Below are positions 18,189 to 27,141 of a stretch of 64,000 nt of DNA, piece by piece. The number at the start of each line of letters is the position of its first letter. Within the stretch, counting starts at the first letter, position 1. Source of the stretch: Adhaeribacter pallidiroseus (GTDB lineage Bacteria; Bacteroidota; Bacteroidia; Cytophagales; Hymenobacteraceae); assembly GCF_003340495.1 (NCBI RefSeq), contig NZ_QASA01000001.1:496001-560000 (forward strand), read 5' to 3'. Made by a program: the position numbers and the translations under genes. The notes under the pieces were generated by a model. The model worked only from the letters and a program-made list of their open reading frames with translations, ran no database searches and was not told the origin of the DNA.

Positions 18189-19748
18189 ATGAAATATTTT
18201 TTAAATACCAAGTTATTGTTCCTGGTATGCTGGGTGCTGTCTCTCGGATTGCTCACGGCCTGCGACGATGAAGATGAAAGCAGCCCTAATAACGGACAAG
18301 TAGCTTTATTAAGTTTTGGACCTACCGGTGCCAAACACGGCGAGCAGATTCAGTTTATTGGTTTAAACCTGGATAAAGTAGAAGCTATTGATTTACCCGG
18401 AGTAACCGTGGCAAAAGCACAATTTGTGAATCAATCGTCCGAGTTAATTACTTTAGTTGTACCCGAGGCGGCCACGGCCGGAAAAGTGACGTTGAAAACC
18501 CCAGCCGGCGATGTAGTTTCTAAAACGGTTTTAAGTTTTGAAGTGCCCGTTACCATTACCGCCGTTACTCCCGAAGCAAGACCCGGGGCCAATATTACGG
18601 TTACCGGTAGTAAACTTAACTGGGTAGAAGGCGTAATTTTTGGAGATAGTAAAGACACCATTACTACTTTTGTCAATCAAACCCTTACTGAACTTACCCT
18701 TACAGTGCCCCTGGACGCCAAAAATGGTATTCTTACGTTTATTACCGGCGGTACGGAACCATTAGTAATTAAAACAGAACAGGAACTGATCGTTACATTA
18801 CCCAAAGTAACCGCACTTGCTCCCAATCCTTTAAAGCACGGCGAGAATTTAACTATTACAGGTACTGATTTGGACCTAGTAAAAGAAGTAATATTTACAG
18901 CGGTAGGAGAAGCAAAAGTTACCAGTTTTGTGAGCCAAACCGCCACAGACCTGGTGGTTACAGTGCCGGATAATGCCACCAAGGGCGTTCTTACGTTAGT
19001 GGTGCCGTCCATGGAACAAGTTACTACCACTCAGGAACTTAACTTGGTGTTGCCCGCAATTACCAGCGTGTCGCCTACCCCCGTGGACCCCGGAGCAGCT
19101 TTAACGATTAACGGTACTAACCTGGATCTGGTTAAAACAATTACCTTTGGCGGAGGCATTGCCACATCTTCTTTTGTAAGTCAATCAGCTACTAAAATGG
19201 TGGTAACTGTTCCGGCAAATGCTAAAAAAGGCGCTTTAAAATTAACCACGACCCGTAACTTTGATGTACTAACAGACAAAGAAGTACAAATAAAAGGCGA
19301 TACCGGCCCGAACATTGCCAAGTTTATTTTTGATGAAGCTTTGAGCAGCGAATGGCAAAAATGGGGTGGCTGGGGTACCGGTACGCAAGATTTGGAAAAT
19401 GCGGAACAGGTAAGCCGGGGTTCTAAAGCGATTAAAGTAAGCTTTAACGATGCTTATGGAGCCTTACAACTTCATCCGAATAAAGCTGATGCGTTTAGTG
19501 GATTTACGCATTTGGTACTTTATGTTCGGGGAGGTACCAAAGATTGCCGCTTAGCCATTCAGGTGAAGAATGCCGCGGGTACTACTTCCAGCGATGTTCC
19601 CTTTGATGTAAAGTTAGGGGAATATAAACTAGTCGAAATCCCCATTACCGCATTGGGTAATATTTCAGGAGGCGTAACCGAAGTTTTCATCAAAAATTAC
19701 GGAGAAAACCCGAATACTGTTTACATAGATGATTTGGGATTACGGTAA
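18189..19748 (+). CDS. multi-IPT/TIG surface lipoprotein with C-terminal carbohydrate-binding-like domain
   Basis: A 519-residue lipoprotein (lipobox LTAC followed by DDEDE). Residues about 38-375 contain four tandem IPT/TIG repeats of roughly 80 residues, each with a GxxLxxVxxI core and ending in a VTVPxxAxxGxL strand; these act as a spacer away from the membrane. Residues about 376-519 form a jelly-roll-like domain (FDEALSSEWQKWGGWGTG ... VYIDDLGL) like CBM11/CIA30-type carbohydrate-binding modules. With the previous gene it likely forms a pair of surface glycan-binding proteins. Last gene of the susCD operon: a 17-bp stem terminator follows 15 bases after the stop. Confidence 0.85.
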   Translation: MKYFLNTKLLFLVCWVLSLGLLTACDDEDESSPNNGQVALLSFGPTGAKHGEQIQFIGLNLDKVEAIDLPGVTVAKAQFVNQSSELITLVVPEAATAGKVTLKTPAGDVVSKTVLSFEVPVTITAVTPEARPGANITVTGSKLNWVEGVIFGDSKDTITTFVNQTLTELTLTVPLDAKNGILTFITGGTEPLVIKTEQELIVTLPKVTALAPNPLKHGENLTITGTDLDLVKEVIFTAVGEAKVTSFVSQTATDLVVTVPDNATKGVLTLVVPSMEQVTTTQELNLVLPAITSVSPTPVDPGAALTINGTNLDLVKTITFGGGIATSSFVSQSATKMVVTVPANAKKGALKLTTTRNFDVLTDKEVQIKGDTGPNIAKFIFDEALSSEWQKWGGWGTGTQDLENAEQVSRGSKAIKVSFNDAYGALQLHPNKADAFSGFTHLVLYVRGGTKDCRLAIQVKNAAGTTSSDVPFDVKLGEYKLVEIPITALGNISGGVTEVFIKNYGENPNTVYIDDLGLR

Positions 19749-19762
19749 TAACTATTTCATTT

Positions 19763-19804
19763 AAACTAAAAAGGAAGAGAGAGAACGCTCTTCCTTTTTA
19801 GTTT
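19763..19804 (+). terminator. intrinsic terminator after the susCD-SGBP operon
   Basis: A perfect 17-bp stem (19763-19779 with 19788-19804) around an 8-base loop, with a T-rich right arm. It separates the binding/transport operon from the GH26 gene. Confidence 0.92.
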
Positions 19805-19870
19805 ATAAAAGATCCACTAAACTTATTACGCAGTTTTTCTTTCTACAACTGCTAGTAATTAAAGCCAAGT

Positions 19871-19966
19871 GAATCTGATTCGATCAGATTCTTTCTTAAA
19901 CTAACAGTTTTCACTGCCACAATTAAAGGAATCCTTAACAAGCATGTGGATAGCCTGAATCTGATT
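19871..19966. promoter_or_regulatory. operator-like palindrome plus a third half-site upstream of the GH26 gene
   Basis: GAATCTGAT-TCG-ATCAGATTC at 19871-19891 is a perfect 9-bp inverted repeat with a 3-base spacer. The half-site GAATCTGATT occurs again in direct orientation at 19957-19966, 69 bp before the GH26 start codon. The arrangement suggests binding by a dimeric regulator; its identity is unknown. Confidence 0.55.
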
Positions 19967-20034
19967 GTTATACCGGTTAAGAATACCTTATTTTTAAAAA
20001 TTATCTGCATTACCAAGCCAAGTTCAGCGTTACT

Positions 20035-21690
20035 ATGGAAAAATTTTACCCATACCTGCTTTGTGTATTCGTGTTGGTTTTGTTCTCCGCTCCGGTTTAC
20101 GCCCAAAAGTACGAAGCAGAAAATGCCACTTTAGCCGATGGAGCTACCAAGCAGGCCTGTGCTACTTGTTCGGGTGGTTTCTATGTCGCGCAAACCGAAG
20201 GAAACCTGCTATTTACGATCACGCTGCCGAAAGAAGGATTTTTTAATATTGCTATTCACGCGGCTTCTACTGGCGGTAGTAAAATAAATACCTTTAGTTT
20301 AGACGATAATACGTTGAATTTTGCCTTATCGCAAACTACTTACTCCACGCTAAAGTTAGTTGGTGCGCAAAAACTGACTGCCGGGCAGCACCAAATTAAA
20401 ATTCTGAAATCCTGGGGCTGGATTAATATTGATTACTTGCAGTTAGAAGAAGTAAGTGCTAACAACCGGTTTAATTTAAATCAAACATTGGTAACGGCCA
20501 ATCCAACCCCGACCGCCAAATCTTTGTATGACTTTTTGCTGGATAATTACGGCGATAAAATTATTTCGGGCGTGATGACGCTGAATAGCCTGGACGAAGC
20601 AACCTGGTTAAAGCAAAATACCGGTAAAGAACCCGCATTGCTGGGTATTGATTTAATGCACAGCGGCCGGGGCTACACCTGGTACAATGATAAACAACCC
20701 GTTATAGATGCTAAAACCTGGTACACCCGTAATGGTATACCGGCTTTAATGTGGCACTGGCGGGATCCTTCCCGCAAAACCGAAGAGTTCTACGTTAAAA
20801 ATCAATCAAAACCGGAAGGAACCGATTTCGACATTAGTAAAGTATCGGATGTAAACTCTGTTGAGTACAAAGCTATGCTGGCCGATATTGATTACACCGC
20901 TGGTTTGTTAAAAGAATTGCAGGATCAAAACGTACCGGTCATCTGGCGACCCTTGCACGAAGCCGCCGGCGGCTGGTTCTGGTGGGGAGCCAAAGGGGGA
21001 GCACCTTTAAAAACCTTGTGGCGCTTAATGTACGACCGTATGGTAAATTATCATGGATTGCGCAACTTAATCTGGGTATGGACCCGCGAACCGAACGACG
21101 ATGATTGGTACCCGGGCGATGAGTACGTAGACATAGTAGGGCGGGATATTTATAAAGACGGCGATCATGGTTCCCAGACATTAGAATTTAGCGACCTGAA
21201 TAGCCGCTACGGTGGTAAAAAAATGATAACCCTGAGTGAAGCAGGTTCTTTCCCGGATGTAGATAACTTAGTTAAAGATGGGGCAGCCTGGTCGTGGTAC
21301 ATGCCCTGGTACGGAAGTTATACCCGCAATAATCGCTACAATTCGCTGGATTTATGGAAAAAAATGTTTGCGCACGCGTACGTAATTACCCTGGACGAGA
21401 TGCCGGATTTAAAAAATTACGTACGCCAGGAACAAATAGTAACCGGAATTTTTAAAAAACTGCCAAAACCGCTTTCTTTTAAAGCTTATCCAACCTTAAT
21501 CCAAGACAAACTTTTTATTCAATCAGAAAAACCAATGGAAACCTTAGCCATTTATAATTTGCTCGGGGCTTGTGTCAGAGAAGAAAAATTAAACGGCAAA
21601 CAAGCCTGGGTTTCTTTCGCAGGAATTAATTCGGGTATGTACCTGGTAGTAATTAATCATAACGAATCAATAAAAGTCTGGAAAAAATAA
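20035..21690 (+). CDS. GH26 endo-beta-1,4-mannanase with N-terminal CBM35-like domain and T9SS tail
   Basis: A 551-residue secreted enzyme. Signal peptide ends near APVYAQ (residue 24). Residues about 25-142 form a CBM6/35-like module (YEAENATLADGA at its start, INIDYLQLEEV at its end), of the type that binds mannan or uronates. Residues about 150-460 are the GH26 barrel: acid/base Glu309 in RPLHEAAGGWFWW, nucleophile Glu402 in TLSEAGS, and the substrate-site MWHWRDP. The last 75 residues are a T9SS sorting domain. It should cut internal bonds of beta-mannan, galactomannan or glucomannan outside the cell, feeding the SusCD system upstream. It has its own upstream region with an operator-like palindrome. 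Confidence 0.93.
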   Translation: MEKFYPYLLCVFVLVLFSAPVYAQKYEAENATLADGATKQACATCSGGFYVAQTEGNLLFTITLPKEGFFNIAIHAASTGGSKINTFSLDDNTLNFALSQTTYSTLKLVGAQKLTAGQHQIKILKSWGWINIDYLQLEEVSANNRFNLNQTLVTANPTPTAKSLYDFLLDNYGDKIISGVMTLNSLDEATWLKQNTGKEPALLGIDLMHSGRGYTWYNDKQPVIDAKTWYTRNGIPALMWHWRDPSRKTEEFYVKNQSKPEGTDFDISKVSDVNSVEYKAMLADIDYTAGLLKELQDQNVPVIWRPLHEAAGGWFWWGAKGGAPLKTLWRLMYDRMVNYHGLRNLIWVWTREPNDDDWYPGDEYVDIVGRDIYKDGDHGSQTLEFSDLNSRYGGKKMITLSEAGSFPDVDNLVKDGAAWSWYMPWYGSYTRNNRYNSLDLWKKMFAHAYVITLDEMPDLKNYVRQEQIVTGIFKKLPKPLSFKAYPTLIQDKLFIQSEKPMETLAIYNLLGACVREEKLNGKQAWVSFAGINSGMYLVVINHNESIKVWKK

Positions 21691-21840
21691 TAGTTTCGGC
21701 ATTATCAATTCTTTTCCTGCTTCTCCGCGAATTGAAGGTAGTTAGCTCGGTGATTGGGGGTACGCAGATTAATAATAATGCCTTTTAAGCTTTCAACTTG
21801 GTACTACATTCATTCTAATCTACCTCAACTATAAGATTAT

Positions 21841-23631
21841 ATGCATTTCTTTCGTAAATCATTCATCATTGTTTCTCTAAGTAGTTTGCCTTTTTTCTCG
21901 CAAGCCCAAACCTCCGCTGAGAATATCCGGTTAAATCAGGTAGGTTTTTATCCGCAAGCCGAAAAACTGGCCATAGTATTAGGGGAGCCTAAAGAAAATA
22001 CTTTCCATGTGAAAACAGCCGATGGCAAAAAGACTGTTTTTACGGGTAAATTAAGCCCCGGCAAACCCAATGAATTTTCGCAGAAACCTACCCGGGTGGC
22101 GGACTTCAGTAATTTTAAAAATAATGGCCGTTTCGTGGTTGAAATTCCGGGAATGGGCACCTCTTACGCTTTCCAGATTCAGAAAGACGTCCATAAAGCC
22201 GCGGCGGCCGCTTCGCTCAAAGGATTTTACTACCAAAGAGTATCGATTAATTTGCCCGAAAAATACGCGGGTAAATGGCACCGGCCGGCTGGTCACGCCA
22301 AAGCAGATACCGAAGTGCTGGTGCATCCTTCCGCGGCTTCGGCCCAACGGCCTGCTAATACCGTTATCTCGTCGCCGCGGGGGTGGTACGATGCCGGCGA
22401 TTACAATAAATACATTGTGAATAGCGGCATTACCATGGGCACTTTGTTAGCCGCCTACGAAGATTTTCCGGACTTTTTTAAAAATCAGAAGCTTAACATA
22501 CCCGAAAGTACCAATCCGGTGCCCGACATTCTGGACGAGGTATTGTGGAATTTGCGCTGGATGCTGACCATGCAAGACCCGAACGATGGCGGCGTTTATC
22601 ACAAATTAACCAACCCGGCTTTTGATAGCATGATCATGCCGGACAAAGCCGTCAAAACACGCTATGTGGTTCAGAAGAGTACGGCGGCTACTTTAGATTT
22701 TGCCGCGGTTATGGCCCAGGCCAGTCGCGTTTATAAAAACTACAACCGCGAATTGCCGGGGTTATCCGATTCCTGCCTGACAGCGGCCGTAAAAGCGTGG
22801 GAATGGGCGCAAAAAAATCCGAATGTATTATACGAACAAGAAGCGATTAATAAGCAATTTGAACCTAAAATTACCACCGGAACCTACGGCGACCGGAACG
22901 TGAGCGATGAGTTAACCTGGGCCGGCGCCGAGCTGTACGTTACCACCAAAAAAGATACCTACTATACCGCCGCTAATATCAATACTTCCGAAAAACTAGC
23001 TTTGCCTTCGTGGGCGCAGGTAAAAACCTTGGGTTATTACACTTTGGCCCGCTTTAGTAAAAACCTGACCCCTGCTGCGCAAAAAGATTTACCCGCCATT
23101 AAAAAACAAATCGGGCAGTTCGCCGATGAGTTGTTAGCGGGAGTGGCCGAAAGATCTTACCGTACCGTCATGGGAAAATCCGAAAGAGATTATATCTGGG
23201 GCAGTAGTGCCGTAGCAGCTAACCAGGGCATTGCCTTAGTTCAGGCGTATAAGTTAACCAACGATAAAAAATACCTGCAAGGCGCGCTGAGTAACCTGGA
23301 TTATTTGCTCGGCCGCAATGCGGTAGGTTATTCGTTTTTAACCGGCTTTGGTAAAAAATCAACCATGCACCCGCACCATCGGCCCTCCGTAGCCGACGGC
23401 ATTGTTGAACCGGTGCCAGGATTGCTTTCCGGTGGTACCAACGCCCGCGCCAAAGAACAAGATAAATGCCCCGGTTACACCGCCACTTCCCCCGACGAAG
23501 TATACCTGGACCAGGATTGTTCGTATGCTTCCAATGAAATAGCTATTAACTGGAATTCGCCGTTTGTGTATCTGGCCTCGGCTATAGAAGCTTTGCAAAA
23601 TCAGGTAGGTGCCACGGCTTCCGTTAAGTAG
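21841..23631 (+). CDS. GH9 endoglucanase-type glycoside hydrolase
   Basis: A 596-residue secreted enzyme (signal peptide ending SQAQ at residue 23). Residues about 25-110 are an N-terminal Ig-like (CelD_N) domain starting IRLNQVGFYP, and about 120-590 the (alpha/alpha)6 GH9 barrel. Catalytic residues visible are the DAGD of WYDAGDYNKY (Asp184 and Asp187, the catalytic base pair) and the proton donor Glu566 in SNEIAINWN. GH9 enzymes cleave beta-1,4-glucan and some act on glucomannan or xyloglucan. Next to the GH26 mannanase this favours a glucomannan or mixed plant-wall substrate. No T9SS tail is present, so it may be periplasmic. A 12-bp stem terminator follows 25 bases after the stop. Confidence 0.93.
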   Translation: MHFFRKSFIIVSLSSLPFFSQAQTSAENIRLNQVGFYPQAEKLAIVLGEPKENTFHVKTADGKKTVFTGKLSPGKPNEFSQKPTRVADFSNFKNNGRFVVEIPGMGTSYAFQIQKDVHKAAAAASLKGFYYQRVSINLPEKYAGKWHRPAGHAKADTEVLVHPSAASAQRPANTVISSPRGWYDAGDYNKYIVNSGITMGTLLAAYEDFPDFFKNQKLNIPESTNPVPDILDEVLWNLRWMLTMQDPNDGGVYHKLTNPAFDSMIMPDKAVKTRYVVQKSTAATLDFAAVMAQASRVYKNYNRELPGLSDSCLTAAVKAWEWAQKNPNVLYEQEAINKQFEPKITTGTYGDRNVSDELTWAGAELYVTTKKDTYYTAANINTSEKLALPSWAQVKTLGYYTLARFSKNLTPAAQKDLPAIKKQIGQFADELLAGVAERSYRTVMGKSERDYIWGSSAVAANQGIALVQAYKLTNDKKYLQGALSNLDYLLGRNAVGYSFLTGFGKKSTMHPHHRPSVADGIVEPVPGLLSGGTNARAKEQDKCPGYTATSPDEVYLDQDCSYASNEIAINWNSPFVYLASAIEALQNQVGATASVK

Positions 23632-23656
23632 CCAGATGCAGGTTGCCTATTTTTAA

Positions 23657-23694
23657 AAAAAGCCCTTGGTTTACAAGTAGATCAAGGGCTTTTT
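23657..23694 (+). terminator. intrinsic terminator after the GH9 gene
   Basis: A perfect 12-bp stem AAAAAGCCCTTG with CAAGGGCTTTTT around a 14-base loop; the T run belongs to the right arm. Confidence 0.9.
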
Positions 23695-23776
23695 ATATAA
23701 AGCCAACCGGGAATTAATTCCTGGGAAAAAGTATTTTAAAAGGTAAGAGCTTAGTGCTTTTTTAAAATTTAAATTA

Positions 23777-26700
23777 TTGAATGCTTTGCGAAGCCGTTGT
23801 GCGTTTTTATTGCTGATTATCGGATTTAGTTTATGGGGTGGGTGTAAAAAAGCGGAGAAAAAACTCCCGGTAACTCAGCCGGAAGCTAACTCACCGAATG
23901 CTTTGTTTACCTTATTATCGCCGGCACAAACCAAGGTAAATTTTATTAATACCCTCACCGAAAGCATGTACGGCAACGTGCTCATGTACCAGTATTTTTA
24001 TAACGGCGGGGGAGTTGCCGTGGGCGATGTCAACAACGATGGCCGGGAAGATATCTACTTTACCGGCAACATGACGCCTAACCGTTTGTACTTGAACCAA
24101 GGCAATATGCAGTTTACCGAAGTGGCCGAGTACGCGGGCGTGATCGGGCGCCTGAACGCCTGGAAAACCGGGGTAACCATGGTGGATGTAAACGGCGATA
24201 ACTTGTTGGATATTTACGTTTGTTATTCGGGGCACCTGCCTGCCGAAGCCCGGGTAAATCAGTTATTTATCAATCAGGGCGTTACTAAACAAGGCCACCC
24301 GCAATTTCTGGACCAGGCCCGGCAGTACGGCTTAGCCGATTCGGCCTACAGCACCCATGCCAGTTTCTTTGATTACGACCGCGATAACGACCTGGACCTG
24401 TTGCTGCTGAATCATAATCCGCGGATATTTAACAACCTGGACGAAGTAAGCATTGCCGAAATTTTAAAAAAACCAGAGCCGAACATGCGGGTGAAGCTCT
24501 ACCAAAATAACCAGGGCCATTTTAAAGATGTATCCGACCGCGCCGGTTTAGCTAAGTCGGGTTTGTCGTATGGTTTAGGAGTGGGTATTGCCGATATCAA
24601 CAGCGATGGTTGGCCGGATATTTACATTTCCAACGATTACTCCGCCCCCGATTACCTGTATTACAATAATGGCAACGGTACGTTTACCAATAAATTAAAA
24701 GCCGGCATCGGGCATATCCCTATTTACTCCATGGGCAACGAAGTAGCGGATATTAACAACGATGCCCGCCCGGACATTTTAACCCTGGACATGCTACCGG
24801 AAGACAATAAACGGCAGAAACTGTTATTTGCCCCGGATAATTACGAAAAATTTGAAATTAATACGCGTTCGGGCCTGCACTACCAGTATATGCGCAACAT
24901 GCTGCAGGTAAATAACGGCGATGGTACCTTTAGCGAAGTAGGGCAGCTGAGTGGCCTTTCGAACACCGACTGGAGTTGGGCGCCGTTAATTGCCGATTAC
25001 GACAATGATGGTTGGAAAGATGTATACATTACCAACGGATTTCTGCGCGATTTTACCAACATGGATTTTCTGAAGTACCGGGGTGGTTACCTGCAACTGA
25101 AAGGCAATAACATCAGCGAGCCGGAAATGATGGCTTTGGTTAAAAGCATGCCTTCTTCCAACGTAATAAATTATGTATTTCAGAATACCGGAGGAACGCA
25201 GTTCCGGAATCGCGGTAAGGATTGGGGCATTACCCAACCTTCTAACAGCAATGGCGCCGCTTACGCCGATCTGGATAATGATGGTGATTTAGATTTAGTA
25301 ATCAACAATATAAATCAACCGGCTTTTATTTATCAGAATCAGAGTAATAATTTTAAAAAAAACCATTACCTACAAGTAAAACTGCAAGGAGCCGGTAAGA
25401 ACACGGCTGGTATAGGAAGTAAAATCTGGGTGTATGCCCAAGGAAAACAGCAATACCTGGAGCAAATGCCTTCGCGCGGTTATCAATCGAGCGTGTCGCC
25501 GGTGCTGCACCTGGGTTTAGGAATTAGCACCTTCGCGGATTCGGTACGGGTAATCTGGCCAAGCAGTAAGCAACAAATCCTCCGGAATATAAAAACCGAT
25601 CAGGTAATCACTTTAAAAGAATCGGCAGCCGTTGAAGCGGTACAGCCCATCCGGCAAAATATTATTCCCGTTTTTTTACCTATTAAATCTTCGCTGGCCT
25701 TTACCCACCAGGCTACAGCAATAAACGATTTTAAACGGCAACCGCTTCTGGTTAATCCATTGTCTTTCGATGGGCCTTGTTTAATAAAAGCCGATGTAAA
25801 CCAGGATGGCTTAGAAGATATTTTTGCGGGCGGCAGCGCCGGCCAGGCGAGTCAAGTTTATTTACAACAAAAAAATGGTTCGTTTAAGCCCAAAGCTAAC
25901 CCCGATATAACAACCGATAAAAACAGCGATGATGTAGATGCTTTGTTCGTGGATGTAAACCAGGATAAAAAACTGGATTTGTACGTGTGCAGTGGGGGCT
26001 ACGGTAATTTTACTCCCGATGATCCTTTGCTCCAGGACCGGCTTTATTTAGGCGACGGGCAGGGAAATTTTAAAAAAAGCCAAAATGCCTTACCCGACAT
26101 GCGCACCAGTTCGAGCTGTGTGCGCGCCCAGGATATTAACCACGATGGCGCTCTGGATTTATTTGTGGGCGGCCGGGTTATTCCGGGTCGTTACCCCGAA
26201 GCGCCCCGCAGTTATATATTACTTAACAACGGCCAGGGGCAATTCCGCGATGCTACCAAAGAAATAGCGCCACAACTGGAGCGTGTGGGTTTAGTTACCG
26301 ATGCCGCTTGGGTGGATTTAAATCAGGATAAAAAATCAGAATTGGTACTAGTGGGCGAGTGGATGCCCATAACCGTATTCAGCAATACCAATAACAAACT
26401 AATCGAAAATACTTCTGCGTACTTTTTTAAGTCGTGCCGGGGCTGGTGGAACAAACTGCTGGTCGGTGATTTTAACCAGGACCAGCAGCCCGATCTGCTC
26501 ATTGGTAATTTAGGCCTGAACAGCCAATGTAAGGCCAGCGATAAACAACCCGCTACGTTAATTTTTAAAGATTTCGACGATAATGGTTCCGTAGATCCTA
26601 TTTTGTGCTTGTATATGCAAGGCAAAAGTTACCCGTACGTTAGTCGCGATGAATTGCTGGACCAGATAAGCGTGATGCGTACCCGGTTTCCGGATTACAA

Positions 26701-27133
26701 AAGCTACGCCGATGCCGGATTAAAAGATATCTTTACACCGGAGGAACTCCGGGGAGCGAAAAAGTTGTCGGCTAACTGTTTCAGCACAAGTTTGTTTCTC
26801 AGTGCGAGTCAGCATAAATTGCAACCGGTAGCATTACCCTTGGAAGCGCAATATGCGCCGGTGCAGGCGCTAAGTGTTTTGGATTATAACCACGACGGCA
26901 AGGTAGATGTGCTGCTGGCCGGCAACCAGAACCAGGCCCGCTTACGCTTTGGGAAAGCCGACGCTAACTACGGTGTGCTGCTGCAAGGCAATGGCCAGGG
27001 AAAATTTACGTACGTGCCCCAGCCAAAAGCAGGTTTGCAACTAAAAGGCGACGTACGAAGCATTTTGTCCGTGAATAATCTCTTGCTGGTTGGGATCAAT
27101 CAGCAACCGGTGAAAGCATATAAATGGAAATAA
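23777..27133 (+). CDS. VCBS/FG-GAP repeat lipoprotein with ASPIC/UnbV domain (CRTAC1-like)
   Basis: A 1118-residue predicted lipoprotein (lipobox GGC) that starts with TTG at 23777; no in-frame ATG precedes the signal segment. At least 14 calcium-binding loops of the type DxNxDGxxDI occur along the protein (for example DVNNDGREDIYF, DYDNDGWKDVYI, DYNHDGKVDVLL), the signature of FG-GAP/VCBS beta-propellers; they fall in two blocks that probably form two propellers. Between them (about residues 540-620) is an ASPIC/UnbV-type domain. It overlaps or nearly abuts the haloperoxidase-like lipoprotein gene, so the two are translationally linked. Function of this family in Bacteroidota is not established; glycan binding or export is an inference from the PUL context. 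Confidence 0.85.
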   Translation: MNALRSRCAFLLLIIGFSLWGGCKKAEKKLPVTQPEANSPNALFTLLSPAQTKVNFINTLTESMYGNVLMYQYFYNGGGVAVGDVNNDGREDIYFTGNMTPNRLYLNQGNMQFTEVAEYAGVIGRLNAWKTGVTMVDVNGDNLLDIYVCYSGHLPAEARVNQLFINQGVTKQGHPQFLDQARQYGLADSAYSTHASFFDYDRDNDLDLLLLNHNPRIFNNLDEVSIAEILKKPEPNMRVKLYQNNQGHFKDVSDRAGLAKSGLSYGLGVGIADINSDGWPDIYISNDYSAPDYLYYNNGNGTFTNKLKAGIGHIPIYSMGNEVADINNDARPDILTLDMLPEDNKRQKLLFAPDNYEKFEINTRSGLHYQYMRNMLQVNNGDGTFSEVGQLSGLSNTDWSWAPLIADYDNDGWKDVYITNGFLRDFTNMDFLKYRGGYLQLKGNNISEPEMMALVKSMPSSNVINYVFQNTGGTQFRNRGKDWGITQPSNSNGAAYADLDNDGDLDLVINNINQPAFIYQNQSNNFKKNHYLQVKLQGAGKNTAGIGSKIWVYAQGKQQYLEQMPSRGYQSSVSPVLHLGLGISTFADSVRVIWPSSKQQILRNIKTDQVITLKESAAVEAVQPIRQNIIPVFLPIKSSLAFTHQATAINDFKRQPLLVNPLSFDGPCLIKADVNQDGLEDIFAGGSAGQASQVYLQQKNGSFKPKANPDITTDKNSDDVDALFVDVNQDKKLDLYVCSGGYGNFTPDDPLLQDRLYLGDGQGNFKKSQNALPDMRTSSSCVRAQDINHDGALDLFVGGRVIPGRYPEAPRSYILLNNGQGQFRDATKEIAPQLERVGLVTDAAWVDLNQDKKSELVLVGEWMPITVFSNTNNKLIENTSAYFFKSCRGWWNKLLVGDFNQDQQPDLLIGNLGLNSQCKASDKQPATLIFKDFDDNGSVDPILCLYMQGKSYPYVSRDELLDQISVMRTRFPDYKSYADAGLKDIFTPEELRGAKKLSANCFSTSLFLSASQHKLQPVALPLEAQYAPVQALSVLDYNHDGKVDVLLAGNQNQARLRFGKADANYGVLLQGNGQGKFTYVPQPKAGLQLKGDVRSILSVNNLLLVGINQQPVKAYKWK

Positions 27134-27141
27134 TAACCCTC

